Source of the DNA: Sulfitobacter sp. W027
GTDB taxonomy: Bacteria > Pseudomonadota > Alphaproteobacteria > Rhodobacterales > Rhodobacteraceae
NCBI RefSeq assembly: GCF_025143985.1
Contig: NZ_CP083564.1
Coordinates: 1,799,501-1,863,500, forward strand
DNA: 64,000 bases
Reading direction: 5' to 3'
The stretch's first letter is position 1, and every line of letters starts with the position of its first letter. A program made the position numbers and the translations under genes. Positions 43,433 through 53,015 of this stretch are shown piece after piece. The notes beneath the pieces are model-generated. The model saw only the letters and a program-made list of their open reading frames with translations. It did not search any database and had not been told where the DNA came from.

Positions 43433-44542
43433 ATGCAGCCCAAGTTCACCATCGGAATCGAAGAAGAATATCTGCTCGTTGATAAGGATTCATTGGCGCT
43501 GGCCGATGTGCCTGGAGCTCTGATGACCGCCTGTCGCGAGGCACTGCAAGATCAGGTTAGTCCCGAGTTTCTTGCCTGCCAGATCGAGATTGGCACCAAA
43601 CCCTGCGAAAATGTGGCCGAGGCCCGCGAGGACTTGCGCCGCCTGCGCCGCACCATTGCGGATCTGTCAGACGAACATAATCTCGCACCGATTGCCGTGG
43701 GCTGCCATCCGTTCTCTGACTGGAAGGCGCAAGAAACCACGGAAAAGCAACGCTATACCCAGCTTGAAACCGAGCTTGAAAACGTCGCCCGGCGGATGTT
43801 GATCTGCGGTATGCATGTCCATGTCGGCCTCGACAGTGACGATTTGCGCATCGACCTGATGCCGCAGCTTTCTTATTTCCTGCCCCATCTGCTGGCGCTA
43901 TCCGCGTCCTCTCCCTTTTGGCAGGGCGAAGACACAGGGCTTGCCTCCTACCGCATGGCGGTGATGGACAACATGCCGCGCACCGGGCTGCCACCGCAGT
44001 TTGACAGCTGGGCGGAATACCAACGCACGACTGATACGCTCGTTGAGTTAGAGATCATTGAAGACGCGTCGAAAGTCTGGTGGGACCTGCGCCCGTCGGT
44101 TCATTACCCGACACTGGAGGCCCGTATTTTCGACGTGCAGCCGCGCATGGCTCATACGCTGGGCTTGGCCGGACTGACGCAGGCGCTGTGCCGAATGCTC
44201 CTCCGACTGCGCGATGCGAACCTGAGCTGGCGTAAATATGATCGTTTCCTGATCTCCGAAAACCGCTGGCGTGCCCAGCGGTATGGCACAAGCGACAGCC
44301 TGATCGACTTCGGCGACCGGAAAATGAAGGGATTTGACACCCTTTTTGAAGAGATCGTCGGACTGTTGGCCGAGGACGCCGAGGTGCTTGGCTGTCTCGA
44401 TGAAGTCTGCGCCCTGCGCGATGTCGTCAAAGAGGGCACATCGGCTGACCGGCAACGCAATATTTGGGCGGATGCCCCCGAAGGCAAAGGCGGCGAAGCC
44501 ATCGTCCGCCATCTGATCGAGGAATATCACGCCGACCTCTGA
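43433..44542 (+). CDS. GCS2-family carboxylate-amine ligase (YbdK-like)
   Basis: This 369-residue protein is of the glutamate-cysteine ligase family 2. It opens [13 protein letters not shown] and contains [20 protein letters not shown], and [15 protein letters not shown], all metal/substrate regions of the family. YbdK-type enzymes join a carboxylate to an amine with ATP; weak gamma-glutamylcysteine ligase activity is known for E. coli YbdK. Its place inside a valine-degradation region is unexpected. The start ATG at 43433 follows a GAGG about 13 bases upstream. Confidence 0.85.
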   Translation: MQPKFTIGIEEEYLLVDKDSLALADVPGALMTACREALQDQVSPEFLACQIEIGTKPCENVAEAREDLRRLRRTIADLSDEHNLAPIAVGCHPFSDWKAQETTEKQRYTQLETELENVARRMLICGMHVHVGLDSDDLRIDLMPQLSYFLPHLLALSASSPFWQGEDTGLASYRMAVMDNMPRTGLPPQFDSWAEYQRTTDTLVELEIIEDASKVWWDLRPSVHYPTLEARIFDVQPRMAHTLGLAGLTQALCRMLLRLRDANLSWRKYDRFLISENRWRAQRYGTSDSLIDFGDRKMKGFDTLFEEIVGLLAEDAEVLGCLDEVCALRDVVKEGTSADRQRNIWADAPEGKGGEAIVRHLIEEYHADL

Positions 44543-44626
44543 GCCTTGTTGCGGCTCTGCTCGGCTGATAGAATTAAACAAGTGTTCAGTTCCAAGGACA
44601 CCGAGACATTCAGGGAGAGAGCCGCG

Positions 44627-45769
44627 ATGGATTTCGCATTGAACGAAGAACAGACCGCCATTTTCGACATGGCCTACGCCTTTGGCCAAGACAATATCGC
44701 CCCGCACGCCCACCAGTGGGAAAAAGACGGCACGATCCCAAAGGAGTTGTGGCCCCAGATCGCGGAACTGGGCTTCGGCGGGCTCTATGTCTCGGAAGAA
44801 ACCGGCGGTTCTGGTCTTACACGGCTTGATGCGACGCTGGTGTTTGAGGCGCTGTCTATGGCCTGCCCCTCGGTCGCGGCGTTCCTGTCGATCCACAATA
44901 TGTGCGCCAAGATGCTCGACACTTTCGCCAGTGACGAGATGAAAGAGCGCATCATGCCCGGCGTGCTGAGCATGAACACGGTGCTGTCCTACTGCCTGAC
45001 TGAACCCGGCTCGGGTTCAGACGCGGCAGCGCTCAAGACCCGCTGCGAGCGCACCAACGACGGCTACACGCTCAACGGCACCAAGGCGTTCATCTCGGGC
45101 GGCGGCTATTCAGACGCCTATGTCACCATGGTGCGCACCTCGGATGACGGGGCCAAGGGTGTCTCCACCGTCTTTGTCGAAGACGGCACCCCCGGCCTGT
45201 CCTTTGGCGGGCTGGAAGACAAAATGGGCTGGCGCAGCCAACCGACGGCGCTGGTGCAGTTCGACGACTGCAAAATCCCGGCTGAGAACCTTGTCGGGGA
45301 AGAGGGCAAGGGCTTTAAATACGCCATGGCCGGGCTTGACGGCGGGCGGCTGAACATCTCCGCCTGCTCGGTCGGTGCCGCGCAGACCGCACTGACCAAA
45401 ACGCTGGAGTACATGGGCGACCGTAAGGCCTTCGGCCAGAGCATCGACCAGTTCCAAGGGCTGCAATTCCGCCTCGCCGATATGGAGACCGAACTTCAAG
45501 CCGCCCGCACCTTCCTGCGCCAAGCCGCATGGAAGCTCGATACTGGCGCGCCGGATGCCACGAAATTCTGCGCGATGGCCAAGAAATTCGTGACCGAGAC
45601 TGGCAGTAAGGTCGTCGATCAGTGCCTGCAGCTACACGGAGGCTATGGCTACCTAGCGGACTACGGAATTGAGAAACTGGTTCGTGACCTGCGCGTGCAC
45701 CAAATCCTCGAAGGCACCAACGAGGTCATGCGCGTAATTGTCGCCCGCGACATGCTCAAGAACCGCTGA
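44627..45769 (+). CDS. Acyl-CoA dehydrogenase, probably isobutyryl-CoA dehydrogenase
   Basis: This 380-residue flavoprotein has YCLTEPGSGSDAAALKT (FAD contact), DRKAFGQSIDQFQGLQFRLADME, and the catalytic glutamate near residue 362 in QILEGTNEVMRV. Isobutyryl-CoA is the likely substrate because HIBCH and mmsB follow directly. GGGAGAG precedes ATG at 44627; upstream residues are not conserved. A TTAAACA-AG-TGTTCAG imperfect inverted repeat lies about 40 bases upstream and may be a TetR-type site. Confidence 0.9.
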   Translation: MDFALNEEQTAIFDMAYAFGQDNIAPHAHQWEKDGTIPKELWPQIAELGFGGLYVSEETGGSGLTRLDATLVFEALSMACPSVAAFLSIHNMCAKMLDTFASDEMKERIMPGVLSMNTVLSYCLTEPGSGSDAAALKTRCERTNDGYTLNGTKAFISGGGYSDAYVTMVRTSDDGAKGVSTVFVEDGTPGLSFGGLEDKMGWRSQPTALVQFDDCKIPAENLVGEEGKGFKYAMAGLDGGRLNISACSVGAAQTALTKTLEYMGDRKAFGQSIDQFQGLQFRLADMETELQAARTFLRQAAWKLDTGAPDATKFCAMAKKFVTETGSKVVDQCLQLHGGYGYLADYGIEKLVRDLRVHQILEGTNEVMRVIVARDMLKNR

Positions 45770-45776
45770 GCCCGAC

Positions 45777-46820
45777 ATGAGCGATATCAGCATCCGCAAA
45801 TCAGGCCGCGCCGGCCGTATCACTCTCACCCGGCCCAAAGCGCTTAACGCGCTGAGCTACGACATGTGTATCGCCATCGAAAAGGCGATCGACAACTGGC
45901 GCAACGATCCGGAAGTTGCCGTGATCGTGCTGGATGCAGTGGGTGAGAAGGCCTTCTGCGCAGGCGGTGACGTGGCACAGCTTTACGAGACCGGAAAGGC
46001 CGGCGATTTCGACTTCGCCCGCCGTTTCTGGGCTGATGAGTATCGGCTCAACAACAAGCTACATGGCTACCCCAAGCCGGTGATCTCCTTCATGCAGGGG
46101 TTCACCATGGGCGGCGGGGTTGGCATTGGCTGTCATGGCTCGCACCGCGTGGTGGGCGAAAGCAGCAAAATCGCCATGCCGGAATGCGGCATCGGACTGG
46201 TCCCGGATGTGGGCGGCACGCTACTCCTGGCGCAGGCACCGGGGCGGATGGGTGAATACCTCGGCCTCACCGGCGCGCGGATGGGGGCGAATGACGTGCT
46301 CCACGCGGGCTTTGCAGATTACTTCATCCCCGAAGCCAAATGGCCCAATCTCATCGCGCAACTGGAGGAGAACGGCGATCCCTTCATCCTCGACCGCGCG
46401 GCCACCACCCCGCCCCCGTCCAAGCTGGCCGAGGTTCAGGGAGAGGTGGACCACCTCTTCAATCGCGAAAGCCTGTCAAAGATCAACGCGGCCCTTTCAA
46501 TGTCCGACAGCGATTTCGCAGTCGGGACACTGAAAACCCTGCGCCGCAACTCGCCGCTGTCGATGGCCTGCACGCTCGAAATGCTGCGCCGCTTGCGCGG
46601 GCCCGGCATTGGCATGGTCCCGGCGCTGGCACAGGAATACCGCTTTACCGCGCGGTCACTGGAAAAAGGCGATTTTATCGAAGGCGTGCGCGCCGCAATC
46701 ATCGACAAGGACCGCAGCCCCAACTGGCAACATGCCGATTGGAACGTACCGCATACTGATATCGACGCCATGCTCGCCTCTTTGGGCGATAACGAATTGA
46801 AGTTGGAGGAAAACTCATGA
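45777..46820 (+). CDS. 3-Hydroxyisobutyryl-CoA hydrolase / enoyl-CoA hydratase-isomerase family
   Basis: This 347-residue protein is of the HIBCH type: crotonase fold with FCAGGDVAQLYE, MGGGVGIGCHGSHRVV and MPECGIGLVPDVGGT, and a longer C-terminus than plain hydratases. It would release 3-hydroxyisobutyrate from its CoA ester in valine breakdown. Seven bases separate it from the dehydrogenase gene, and ATGA couples it to mmsB. A crotonase with other substrates is possible, but the neighbours argue for HIBCH. Confidence 0.88.
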   Translation: MSDISIRKSGRAGRITLTRPKALNALSYDMCIAIEKAIDNWRNDPEVAVIVLDAVGEKAFCAGGDVAQLYETGKAGDFDFARRFWADEYRLNNKLHGYPKPVISFMQGFTMGGGVGIGCHGSHRVVGESSKIAMPECGIGLVPDVGGTLLLAQAPGRMGEYLGLTGARMGANDVLHAGFADYFIPEAKWPNLIAQLEENGDPFILDRAATTPPPSKLAEVQGEVDHLFNRESLSKINAALSMSDSDFAVGTLKTLRRNSPLSMACTLEMLRRLRGPGIGMVPALAQEYRFTARSLEKGDFIEGVRAAIIDKDRSPNWQHADWNVPHTDIDAMLASLGDNELKLEENS

Positions 46821-47701
46821 GCAATCTCACAATCGGATTCATCGGTCTAGGCAATATGGGCGGGCCGATGGCCGCCAATCTTGCCGCCGCTGGCCATACG
46901 GTGCGCGGCAACGACGTGGCTGGCACCACGGCCGAAGGGGTCACCGAAGCCAAGACCATCGCCGACGCCGTTAGGGACGCGGATGTGGTTATCACCATGC
47001 TGCCCAACGGCGCGATTCTGCGCCAAGTCGCCGAAGAAGCAATCGCCCATATGGCCCCGGGCGCGCTGCTGGTCGACTGCTCAACCGTCGACGTGGAAAG
47101 CGCGCGCTTTGCAGCCGAGGCCGCGCAGAAGGCCGGGTTGCTCTTTGTCGATGCGCCTGTCTCCGGCGGCATTGGCGGCGCGCAGGGCGGCACCCTCACC
47201 TTCATGGCGGGTGGCGCGGAAGCAGCATTTGAAAAGGCCAAACCACTTTTCGACATCATGGGTCAGAAAGCCGTGCATTGCGGCGATGCAGGGGCGGGCC
47301 AAGCGGCGAAGATCTGCAACAACATGATCCTTGGCGCTACGATGATCGCCACCTGCGAGGCCTTCGCGCTGGCCGATAAACTGGGCCTTGACCGCGAACG
47401 GATGTTCGACGTGGTTAGCACCTCTTCCGGCTACTCATGGTCGATGAACGCCTATTGCCCGGCCCCCGGCGTTGGCCCGAAATCGCCTGCCGACAACGAT
47501 TACAAACCGGGCTTCGCGGCGGAACTGATGCTCAAAGATCTGGGGCTGTCCCAACAGGCCGCGGAAATGGCCAATGCCGACACACCGATGGGCGCACTGG
47601 CCAAGGAACTCTACACCCGCTTCGTCGAAGAAGAAGGCGGTAAGGGCAAAGACTTCTCCGCCATGCTGCCCCGTTTCGAAAAGCGCGGTTGGCAAGGTTG
47701 A
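46817..47701 (+). CDS. mmsB: 3-Hydroxyisobutyrate dehydrogenase
   Basis: This 294-residue enzyme oxidises 3-hydroxyisobutyrate to methylmalonate semialdehyde, the substrate of MmsA upstream. It has the Rossmann motif GFIGLGNMGGPMAANLAAAG, the substrate-binding DAPVSGGIGGAQGGTLTFM and the catalytic lysine in GQAAKICNNMILG. ATG overlaps the previous stop (ATGA). Confidence 0.95.
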   Translation: MSNLTIGFIGLGNMGGPMAANLAAAGHTVRGNDVAGTTAEGVTEAKTIADAVRDADVVITMLPNGAILRQVAEEAIAHMAPGALLVDCSTVDVESARFAAEAAQKAGLLFVDAPVSGGIGGAQGGTLTFMAGGAEAAFEKAKPLFDIMGQKAVHCGDAGAGQAAKICNNMILGATMIATCEAFALADKLGLDRERMFDVVSTSSGYSWSMNAYCPAPGVGPKSPADNDYKPGFAAELMLKDLGLSQQAAEMANADTPMGALAKELYTRFVEEEGGKGKDFSAMLPRFEKRGWQG

Positions 47702-47780
47702 GCTGATCCACCCCACGCGGGAACGACCTGACCCGGGCAGGCGTTGGCTTCAGAATGAACCAATCTTTGGAGATCACCTG

Positions 47781-48836
47781 ATGCGACGCCTGCTCATTAC
47801 CACGATCCTAACCACCGCCTGCGCAACCGGCCCATTGGCCGCCGCGGGATCCGGCTTCGCTCCGGCACAGTCTGCCATCGCGTTTGATGCCAGCGGCCCG
47901 GATACGATTTGGCTCGCCAAAGACGATAAGGGCAAGGACAAGAAAGACAAAAAAGAGAAGAAGAAGGACAAGCGCGAGAAAAAGGCTGAGAAGAAGAAGG
48001 AAAAGCACGAGAAAAAGGTTGAAAAACACAAGGAAAAGAAGGCCAAGAAAGACGATAAGGTCAAGATCAAGATCAACGGTGATAAGGTCAAGATCAAGGG
48101 CGATGACATCAAACTGCCCAAAGGTGTGGACCGTGCCGAATTTAATGAGCGCGTGAACCGCTTCACGCAAGACCGCGATACCGTTGTAACCCGCCTTCTC
48201 AACACACCGGCACCCGAGGGCCGTGACATGGCCGTTATCCTTGGCGCAGCCGCATTGGCTCTGGCCGCGCCAGAGCTGAATGCAGCTGCCCTGCCTGAGG
48301 ACGAGCTGATCACCTATCGCAACTGCCCCCCCGGTCTGGCCAAGAAAGACCCGCCCTGCGTTCCCCCGGGGCTGGCGAAACAGGGCGTCACCTATGAGCA
48401 ATGGGCCAGCTATTCGGACGATGAACTGGACACGCTACTGCGAGAGCGCCGCGAACCCTATCTTGAGGCCGACCCACTCACGGAACGCGAGCTGCTGTTG
48501 CTGGAGTCCAATCAGATTGCGCAACTCTACAACCTCGATGCCGCGCCCGACGGTCATCGCTACGCGTTGATCGACGGTCAGCCAGTTCTGCTCAGCAACG
48601 AAGATCACACCGCCCTGCTGCGCATCAATGAACTGGCCCGCGTACCGACTATCGGCTCAGGCATTAACGTTGCTCCGACCGCAGCGCTGACTCAGGCGGA
48701 CCTTATCAACCTCTACCGTCTGGCCGAGCCGGAAGAAGGCTACAACTACGCAGTACTGAACGGTCAGGTGATCTCGCTGCAGGACAGTGCCTATGAGACG
48801 CTGCAGCTGATCCGCATCGCCCGCGCCGTGCTATAA
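47781..48836 (+). CDS. Secreted Lys-rich protein with PPGLAKK-type repeats
   Basis: The 351-residue precursor has a signal peptide (about 1-22), a highly charged Lys/Glu/Asp-rich stretch (about 47-109) with repeated DKVKIK, a hydrophobic turn, and a CPPGLAKKDPPC-VPPGLAKQG segment seen in RcnB-like and other secreted proteins of Rhodobacterales. Two later GYNYAVLNGQVI / HRYALIDGQPV segments repeat a YALIDGQ-like unit. GGAG precedes ATG at 47781. From memory, such proteins are sometimes misnamed excinuclease subunit because they lie next to uvrA. A metal- or polyanion-binding envelope role is possible. Confidence 0.75.
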   Translation: MRRLLITTILTTACATGPLAAAGSGFAPAQSAIAFDASGPDTIWLAKDDKGKDKKDKKEKKKDKREKKAEKKKEKHEKKVEKHKEKKAKKDDKVKIKINGDKVKIKGDDIKLPKGVDRAEFNERVNRFTQDRDTVVTRLLNTPAPEGRDMAVILGAAALALAAPELNAAALPEDELITYRNCPPGLAKKDPPCVPPGLAKQGVTYEQWASYSDDELDTLLRERREPYLEADPLTERELLLLESNQIAQLYNLDAAPDGHRYALIDGQPVLLSNEDHTALLRINELARVPTIGSGINVAPTAALTQADLINLYRLAEPEEGYNYAVLNGQVISLQDSAYETLQLIRIARAVL

Positions 48837-48862
48837 GAGCACGCCGCAGGGAAAGCCAATCG

Positions 48863-48892
48863 GTGGCGGCGGTTATTCCGCCGCCACTTTTG
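48863..48892 (+). terminator. Intrinsic terminator overlapping the end of uvrA
   Basis: GTGGCGGCGG (48863-48872) pairs with CCGCCGCCAC (48878-48887) around TTATT, followed by TTTTG. The loop contains the uvrA stop codon, and the right arm encodes the last uvrA residues, so the plus-strand terminator shares bases with the convergent gene. Confidence 0.8.
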
Positions 48893-51758
48893 TTTGTTTG
48901 TACAACATCGGTTTGAGGTATTTTCCGGTATGGCTTTCGGCCACTTCCGCGACCTTCTCCGGCGTGCCCGTCGCCACAACCCGACCACCGCCATCGCCGC
49001 CCTCAGGGCCGATATCGATGATGTGATCCGCAGTTTTCACCACGTCGAGGTTATGCTCAATCACCACAACAGAGTTGCCCTGATCTACCAGTTCATGCAG
49101 CACTTCCAACAGCTTACGCACGTCTTCAAAGTGCAGACCAGTGGTCGGCTCATCAAGGATATAGAGCGTGCGACCGGTTGAGCGTTTACTCAACTCCTTG
49201 CTCAATTTCACACGCTGCGCCTCACCGCCCGAAAGCGTCGTCGCCTGTTGGCCGACCTTGATATAGCCCAGCCCCACCCGCATCAGCGCGTCCATCTTCT
49301 CGCGGATCGAGGGTACGGCAGCGAAGAACGTCTGCGCATCTTCCACAGTCATATCAAGGACATCGGCAATGCTCTTGCCCTTAAATTTAACTTCTAAAGT
49401 CTCGCGGTTGTAGCGCGCTCCCTTGCATGTCTCGCATTCCACATAAACATCCGGAAGGAAGTGCATCTCAATCTTGATGACCCCGTCACCTTGACAGGCC
49501 TCGCAGCGCCCGCCCTTCACGTTAAAGCTGAACCGCCCCGGCTTATAGCCACGCGCCTTCGATTCCGGCAGCCCGGCGAACCAGTCCCGGATCGGAGTGA
49601 AGGCCCCAGTGTAAGTCGCTGGATTCGAACGGGGGGTCCGCCCAATGGGCCGTTGGTCAATATCGATAACCTTATCGAGGTGTTCCAATCCCTTAATGGT
49701 CTGACAGGGTGCCGGCGTTTGCCGCGCCCCATTCAGGTTCATCGAAGCAGTCTTGAACAAGGTCTCAATGGTAAGGGTCGATTTGCCGCCCCCCGATACG
49801 CCGGTGACACAGACAAACTTCCCTAACGGGAAGTCCACGGTCACGTTCTGCAGGTTGTTGCCAGTTGCCTTTACGACCTGCAACTTCTTCTTGTTCCCCT
49901 TGCGTCGCTTTGTCGGCACAGCAATTTCACGAACGCCAGTAAGATACTGACCCGTCACAGAATTTGGATCATTCGCGACCTGTTCCGGTGTCCCATGGCT
50001 CACCACCTGCCCGCCATGAACACCAGCCCCCGGGCCGATATCAAAGACGTAATCCGCCTCCCGGATCGCCTCTTCGTCATGTTCCACGACGATCACCGTA
50101 TTGCCCTGATCGCGCAGGTTTTTCAGCGTGCCGAGCAGCCGGTCGTTATCGCGCTGGTGTAGGCCGATGGACGGTTCATCAAGCACATAGAGCACACCAG
50201 TCAGGCCAGAGCCAATCTGGCTCGCCAACCGGATGCGCTGGCTCTCCCCGCCACTTAATGTGCCACTTGAACGAGACATCGTAAGATACTCAAGACCCAC
50301 GTTATTTAGGAATCCTAGGCGCTCACGGATTTCCTTCAGAATCGCGCGGGCAATCTCATTCTTTTGCGCCGTTAGGTGCTCCGGCACAGATTTGCACCAG
50401 TCGTAGGCCTCACGGATCGACATCTCTACAACCTTACCGATGTGGAGCAGTTCGTCCTCCGTACCCGTCGCGGGGCCAATCCGCACCGCAAGCGCTTCTG
50501 GACGCAGACGATAGCCGCCGCAGGTGCCGCAAGGACGGTTGTTTTGATAGCGTTCGAACTCCTCACGGACCCAATTGCTGTCCGTTTCGCGGTAGCGCCG
50601 TTGCATATTGGGGATCACCCCTTCAAACACACGTTTCACCTCGTAAACGCGCCCGCCTTCATCATAGCGGAAGGTGATTTCTTCCTTACCGGACCCCCGC
50701 AGAAAGACTTCTTGCACATGCTCAGGCAGGTCTTTCCAACGGGTCTTCTGGTCAAATTTATAATGTTTCGCAATGGCTTCGATGGTTTGCTTAAAGTAAG
50801 GAGACTTCCCCTTGCGCCAAGGTGCAAGCGCCCCATCATAGATTTTCAGGTTCTGATCCGGCACCACCAGCCGTTCGTCAAAGAACAGCTCGACGCCCAG
50901 CCCATCACAAGATGGGCAAGCGCCAAAAGGCGCGTTGAATGAGAACAACCGCGGTTCAATTTCAGGGATCGTAAATCCACTGACCGGACAGGCAAATTTC
51001 TCGGAGAAGGTATACCGCTCGGCCTCACCTTCACTCGGCGCGGTTTCCAAAATGGCGATACCATCGGCGAGGTCTAGCGCAGTGCGGAGCGAATCCGCCA
51101 GCCGTGTCTCCAGACCTTCACGCACCACGATCCGGTCGACGACGACGTCGATGTCATGGCGGAACTTTTTGTCTAAGGTCGGCGGTTCATCAAGGTCGTG
51201 GAACTCTCCGTTCACCTTGACGCGTTGAAAGCCCTGCTTGCGCAACTCGACAAATTCTTTGCGATACTCACCCTTCCGGTCACGAATAATCGGCGCCAAA
51301 AGATAGGCGCGCGTGCCCTCTTCCATGGTCATGATCCGGTCAACCATGTCCTGAACCTGTTGTGCTTCGATAGGCTTGCCGGTGGCCGGGCTATAGGGGG
51401 TGCCGACGCGTGCAAACAACAGACGCATATAGTCGTAGATCTCTGTCACCGTGCCGACTGTCGACCGGGGGTTCTTCGATGTCGTCTTCTGTTCGATAGA
51501 GATCGCCGGGCTGAGGCCGGAAATATGGTCAACATCCGGTTTCTGCATCATGTCGAGGAACTGCCGCGCGTAGGCTGACAGCGACTCCACATAGCGGCGC
51601 TGCCCCTCGGCATAGATCGTGTCAAAGGCAAGGCTCGACTTGCCAGACCCCGAAAGCCCGGTGATTACAACCAGTTGGTCCCGTGGAATATCTACGTCGA
51701 TGTTTTTCAGATTGTGTTCGCGCGCACCGCGCACTTCGATGTTCTTCAGCTCAGCCAT
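48873..51758 (-). CDS. uvrA: Excinuclease ABC subunit A
   Basis: This 961-residue protein finds bulky DNA lesions in nucleotide excision repair. It holds two ABC ATPase modules with Walker [10 protein letters not shown] (near 32) and GVSGGGKST, signatures [18 protein letters not shown] and [19 protein letters not shown], and zinc modules with CPSCDGLG and [10 protein letters not shown]...[16 protein letters not shown] precedes ATG at 51758. An SOS box lies about 65 bases upstream. A short final VAAE ends inside the loop of the opposing terminator. Confidence 0.96.
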   Translation of the reverse strand: MAELKNIEVRGAREHNLKNIDVDIPRDQLVVITGLSGSGKSSLAFDTIYAEGQRRYVESLSAYARQFLDMMQKPDVDHISGLSPAISIEQKTTSKNPRSTVGTVTEIYDYMRLLFARVGTPYSPATGKPIEAQQVQDMVDRIMTMEEGTRAYLLAPIIRDRKGEYRKEFVELRKQGFQRVKVNGEFHDLDEPPTLDKKFRHDIDVVVDRIVVREGLETRLADSLRTALDLADGIAILETAPSEGEAERYTFSEKFACPVSGFTIPEIEPRLFSFNAPFGACPSCDGLGVELFFDERLVVPDQNLKIYDGALAPWRKGKSPYFKQTIEAIAKHYKFDQKTRWKDLPEHVQEVFLRGSGKEEITFRYDEGGRVYEVKRVFEGVIPNMQRRYRETDSNWVREEFERYQNNRPCGTCGGYRLRPEALAVRIGPATGTEDELLHIGKVVEMSIREAYDWCKSVPEHLTAQKNEIARAILKEIRERLGFLNNVGLEYLTMSRSSGTLSGGESQRIRLASQIGSGLTGVLYVLDEPSIGLHQRDNDRLLGTLKNLRDQGNTVIVVEHDEEAIREADYVFDIGPGAGVHGGQVVSHGTPEQVANDPNSVTGQYLTGVREIAVPTKRRKGNKKKLQVVKATGNNLQNVTVDFPLGKFVCVTGVSGGGKSTLTIETLFKTASMNLNGARQTPAPCQTIKGLEHLDKVIDIDQRPIGRTPRSNPATYTGAFTPIRDWFAGLPESKARGYKPGRFSFNVKGGRCEACQGDGVIKIEMHFLPDVYVECETCKGARYNRETLEVKFKGKSIADVLDMTVEDAQTFFAAVPSIREKMDALMRVGLGYIKVGQQATTLSGGEAQRVKLSKELSKRSTGRTLYILDEPTTGLHFEDVRKLLEVLHELVDQGNSVVVIEHNLDVVKTADHIIDIGPEGGDGGGRVVATGTPEKVAEVAESHTGKYLKPMLYKQTKVAAE

Positions 51759-51781
51759 GACATGCCCCTCTTAACGGTTTG

Positions 51782-51810
51782 TACATAGGTGCTGATGCAG
51801 TGTTTTCCAA
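51782..51810 (-). promoter_or_regulatory. Candidate uvrA promoter
   Basis: On the minus strand TTGGAA (51810-51805) and TATGTA (51787-51782) lie 17 bases apart, and transcription would begin near 51775. The SOS box sits 11 bases upstream of the -35. Confidence 0.55.
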
Positions 51811-51821
51811 CGGAAAAATGA

Positions 51822-51836
51822 GAACTAAACAGGAAC
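51822..51836. promoter_or_regulatory. LexA (SOS) box upstream of uvrA
   Basis: GAAC-TAAACAG-GAAC, read on the minus strand as GTTC-N7-GTTC, matches the alphaproteobacterial SOS box exactly. It overlaps the stop codon of the MFS gene and lies just upstream of the uvrA promoter candidate. uvrA is a standard LexA target, so the site is likely functional. Confidence 0.8.
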
Positions 51837-53000
51837 TCGGGCCCTGCGACGCCGGGCCGCACCAAGGAGGAGATGTGCCCCAAGCCCCATGACAAAGGCG
51901 CCCCCCGCCAATAGTGGCAGCGCCGCACCTCCGAATGTTGCCAGACCAAAGGCCATGATGGGCGTGCCAAGGCTGTTTCCGAGGTTGCCCATCTGTGCCA
52001 CGGCACCATTCGCCTGCGCCTGCGCAGCGGGGCCATGGTTCAGTTGCGCCACGGCGGTAAAGCTTGCCCCTTGGATCAGCCCCATGGCACCAGCAAGGGC
52101 CAGACAGGCCAATGACGAACCGGGGGTGAGCCACAGCCAAACCATCGAGAGGGCGGAAAGCGCAAAGCCCGACTGCACAACCTGAACCGCCGGAAGACGG
52201 CGGAGCAAGGCGACGCCGATGGTCATCGAGACCGCGATGCTGGTCAGCGGCATGGCCGCCATCGTGACCGCGCGCCAGTCTTCGGGGAGGTAGGGCGGCA
52301 GGACAGTAAGGATGGAGACGAAGCTGAATGTATAGAACAACCAGCCCGCTGCCGGTGCAGACAGGTGGGGCGACCGGTAGATCGCCAGATGGTCGCGGAG
52401 GATCTGCGGCAAGGAGAGTGGCGGCTGTGCGCCCTCCTCTGGCAAACGCCGAAGGATGGCAAAGAGCACCAGCGCGCAACCCGCCATATAGAACGCATGG
52501 GCCGCAAAAAGCGCGGGCACGCCCCATGCCAGTGCGAGCGGGCGACCGGTAAGGGTCAAGACGGCGAAGGCCACGCCAAAGAATGTACCCCAGAGGGTCA
52601 GTGTAAACCCCCGGTCTTTCACAGTGCTAAGTTGCGCAATGAGCGTCGGTGCGGCGACAACGATGGCCAGATGCGACAGCCCCTCCACAACCCGACTGGC
52701 AAGCATCCAGCCAAAGCCCGGCAGCAGCGCCTGAAATGCCGAGACCCCTGCCCCTAGCCATAGCGCGAACAGCAGCGCCCGACGATAGCGGACGCGCGCC
52801 ACCATCAAGCCCGCCACAACCCCAAGGAGGATACCGACACCGCCCACCAGCGACACCAAAAAGCCAAGCGCTGCCCCGGCCTGCGGATAGAGGTCTGGCA
52901 AAAGATCGAAGATGACGCTCATCTTGCCGTATTGCGCCGCAGCACCGAGCCCGGCGGCCCAAAGCGCGAAGACGCGCAGGAAGGAGGTATGTTCAGTCAT
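51825..53000 (-). CDS. MFS transporter
   Basis: This 391-residue inner-membrane protein has about 12 hydrophobic helices and no large soluble domain, typical of a major facilitator. The loop after helix 2 (VARVRYRRALLFALWLGAG) fits the MFS A-motif position loosely. The substrate cannot be assigned; efflux is a fair guess for this subfamily. It lies upstream of uvrA on the same strand, and its stop codon overlaps the uvrA SOS box. Confidence 0.85.
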   Translation of the reverse strand: MTEHTSFLRVFALWAAGLGAAAQYGKMSVIFDLLPDLYPQAGAALGFLVSLVGGVGILLGVVAGLMVARVRYRRALLFALWLGAGVSAFQALLPGFGWMLASRVVEGLSHLAIVVAAPTLIAQLSTVKDRGFTLTLWGTFFGVAFAVLTLTGRPLALAWGVPALFAAHAFYMAGCALVLFAILRRLPEEGAQPPLSLPQILRDHLAIYRSPHLSAPAAGWLFYTFSFVSILTVLPPYLPEDWRAVTMAAMPLTSIAVSMTIGVALLRRLPAVQVVQSGFALSALSMVWLWLTPGSSLACLALAGAMGLIQGASFTAVAQLNHGPAAQAQANGAVAQMGNLGNSLGTPIMAFGLATFGGAALPLLAGGAFVMGLGAHLLLGAARRRRARVPV

Positions 53001-53015
53001 ATTGTCTCAGGACCT

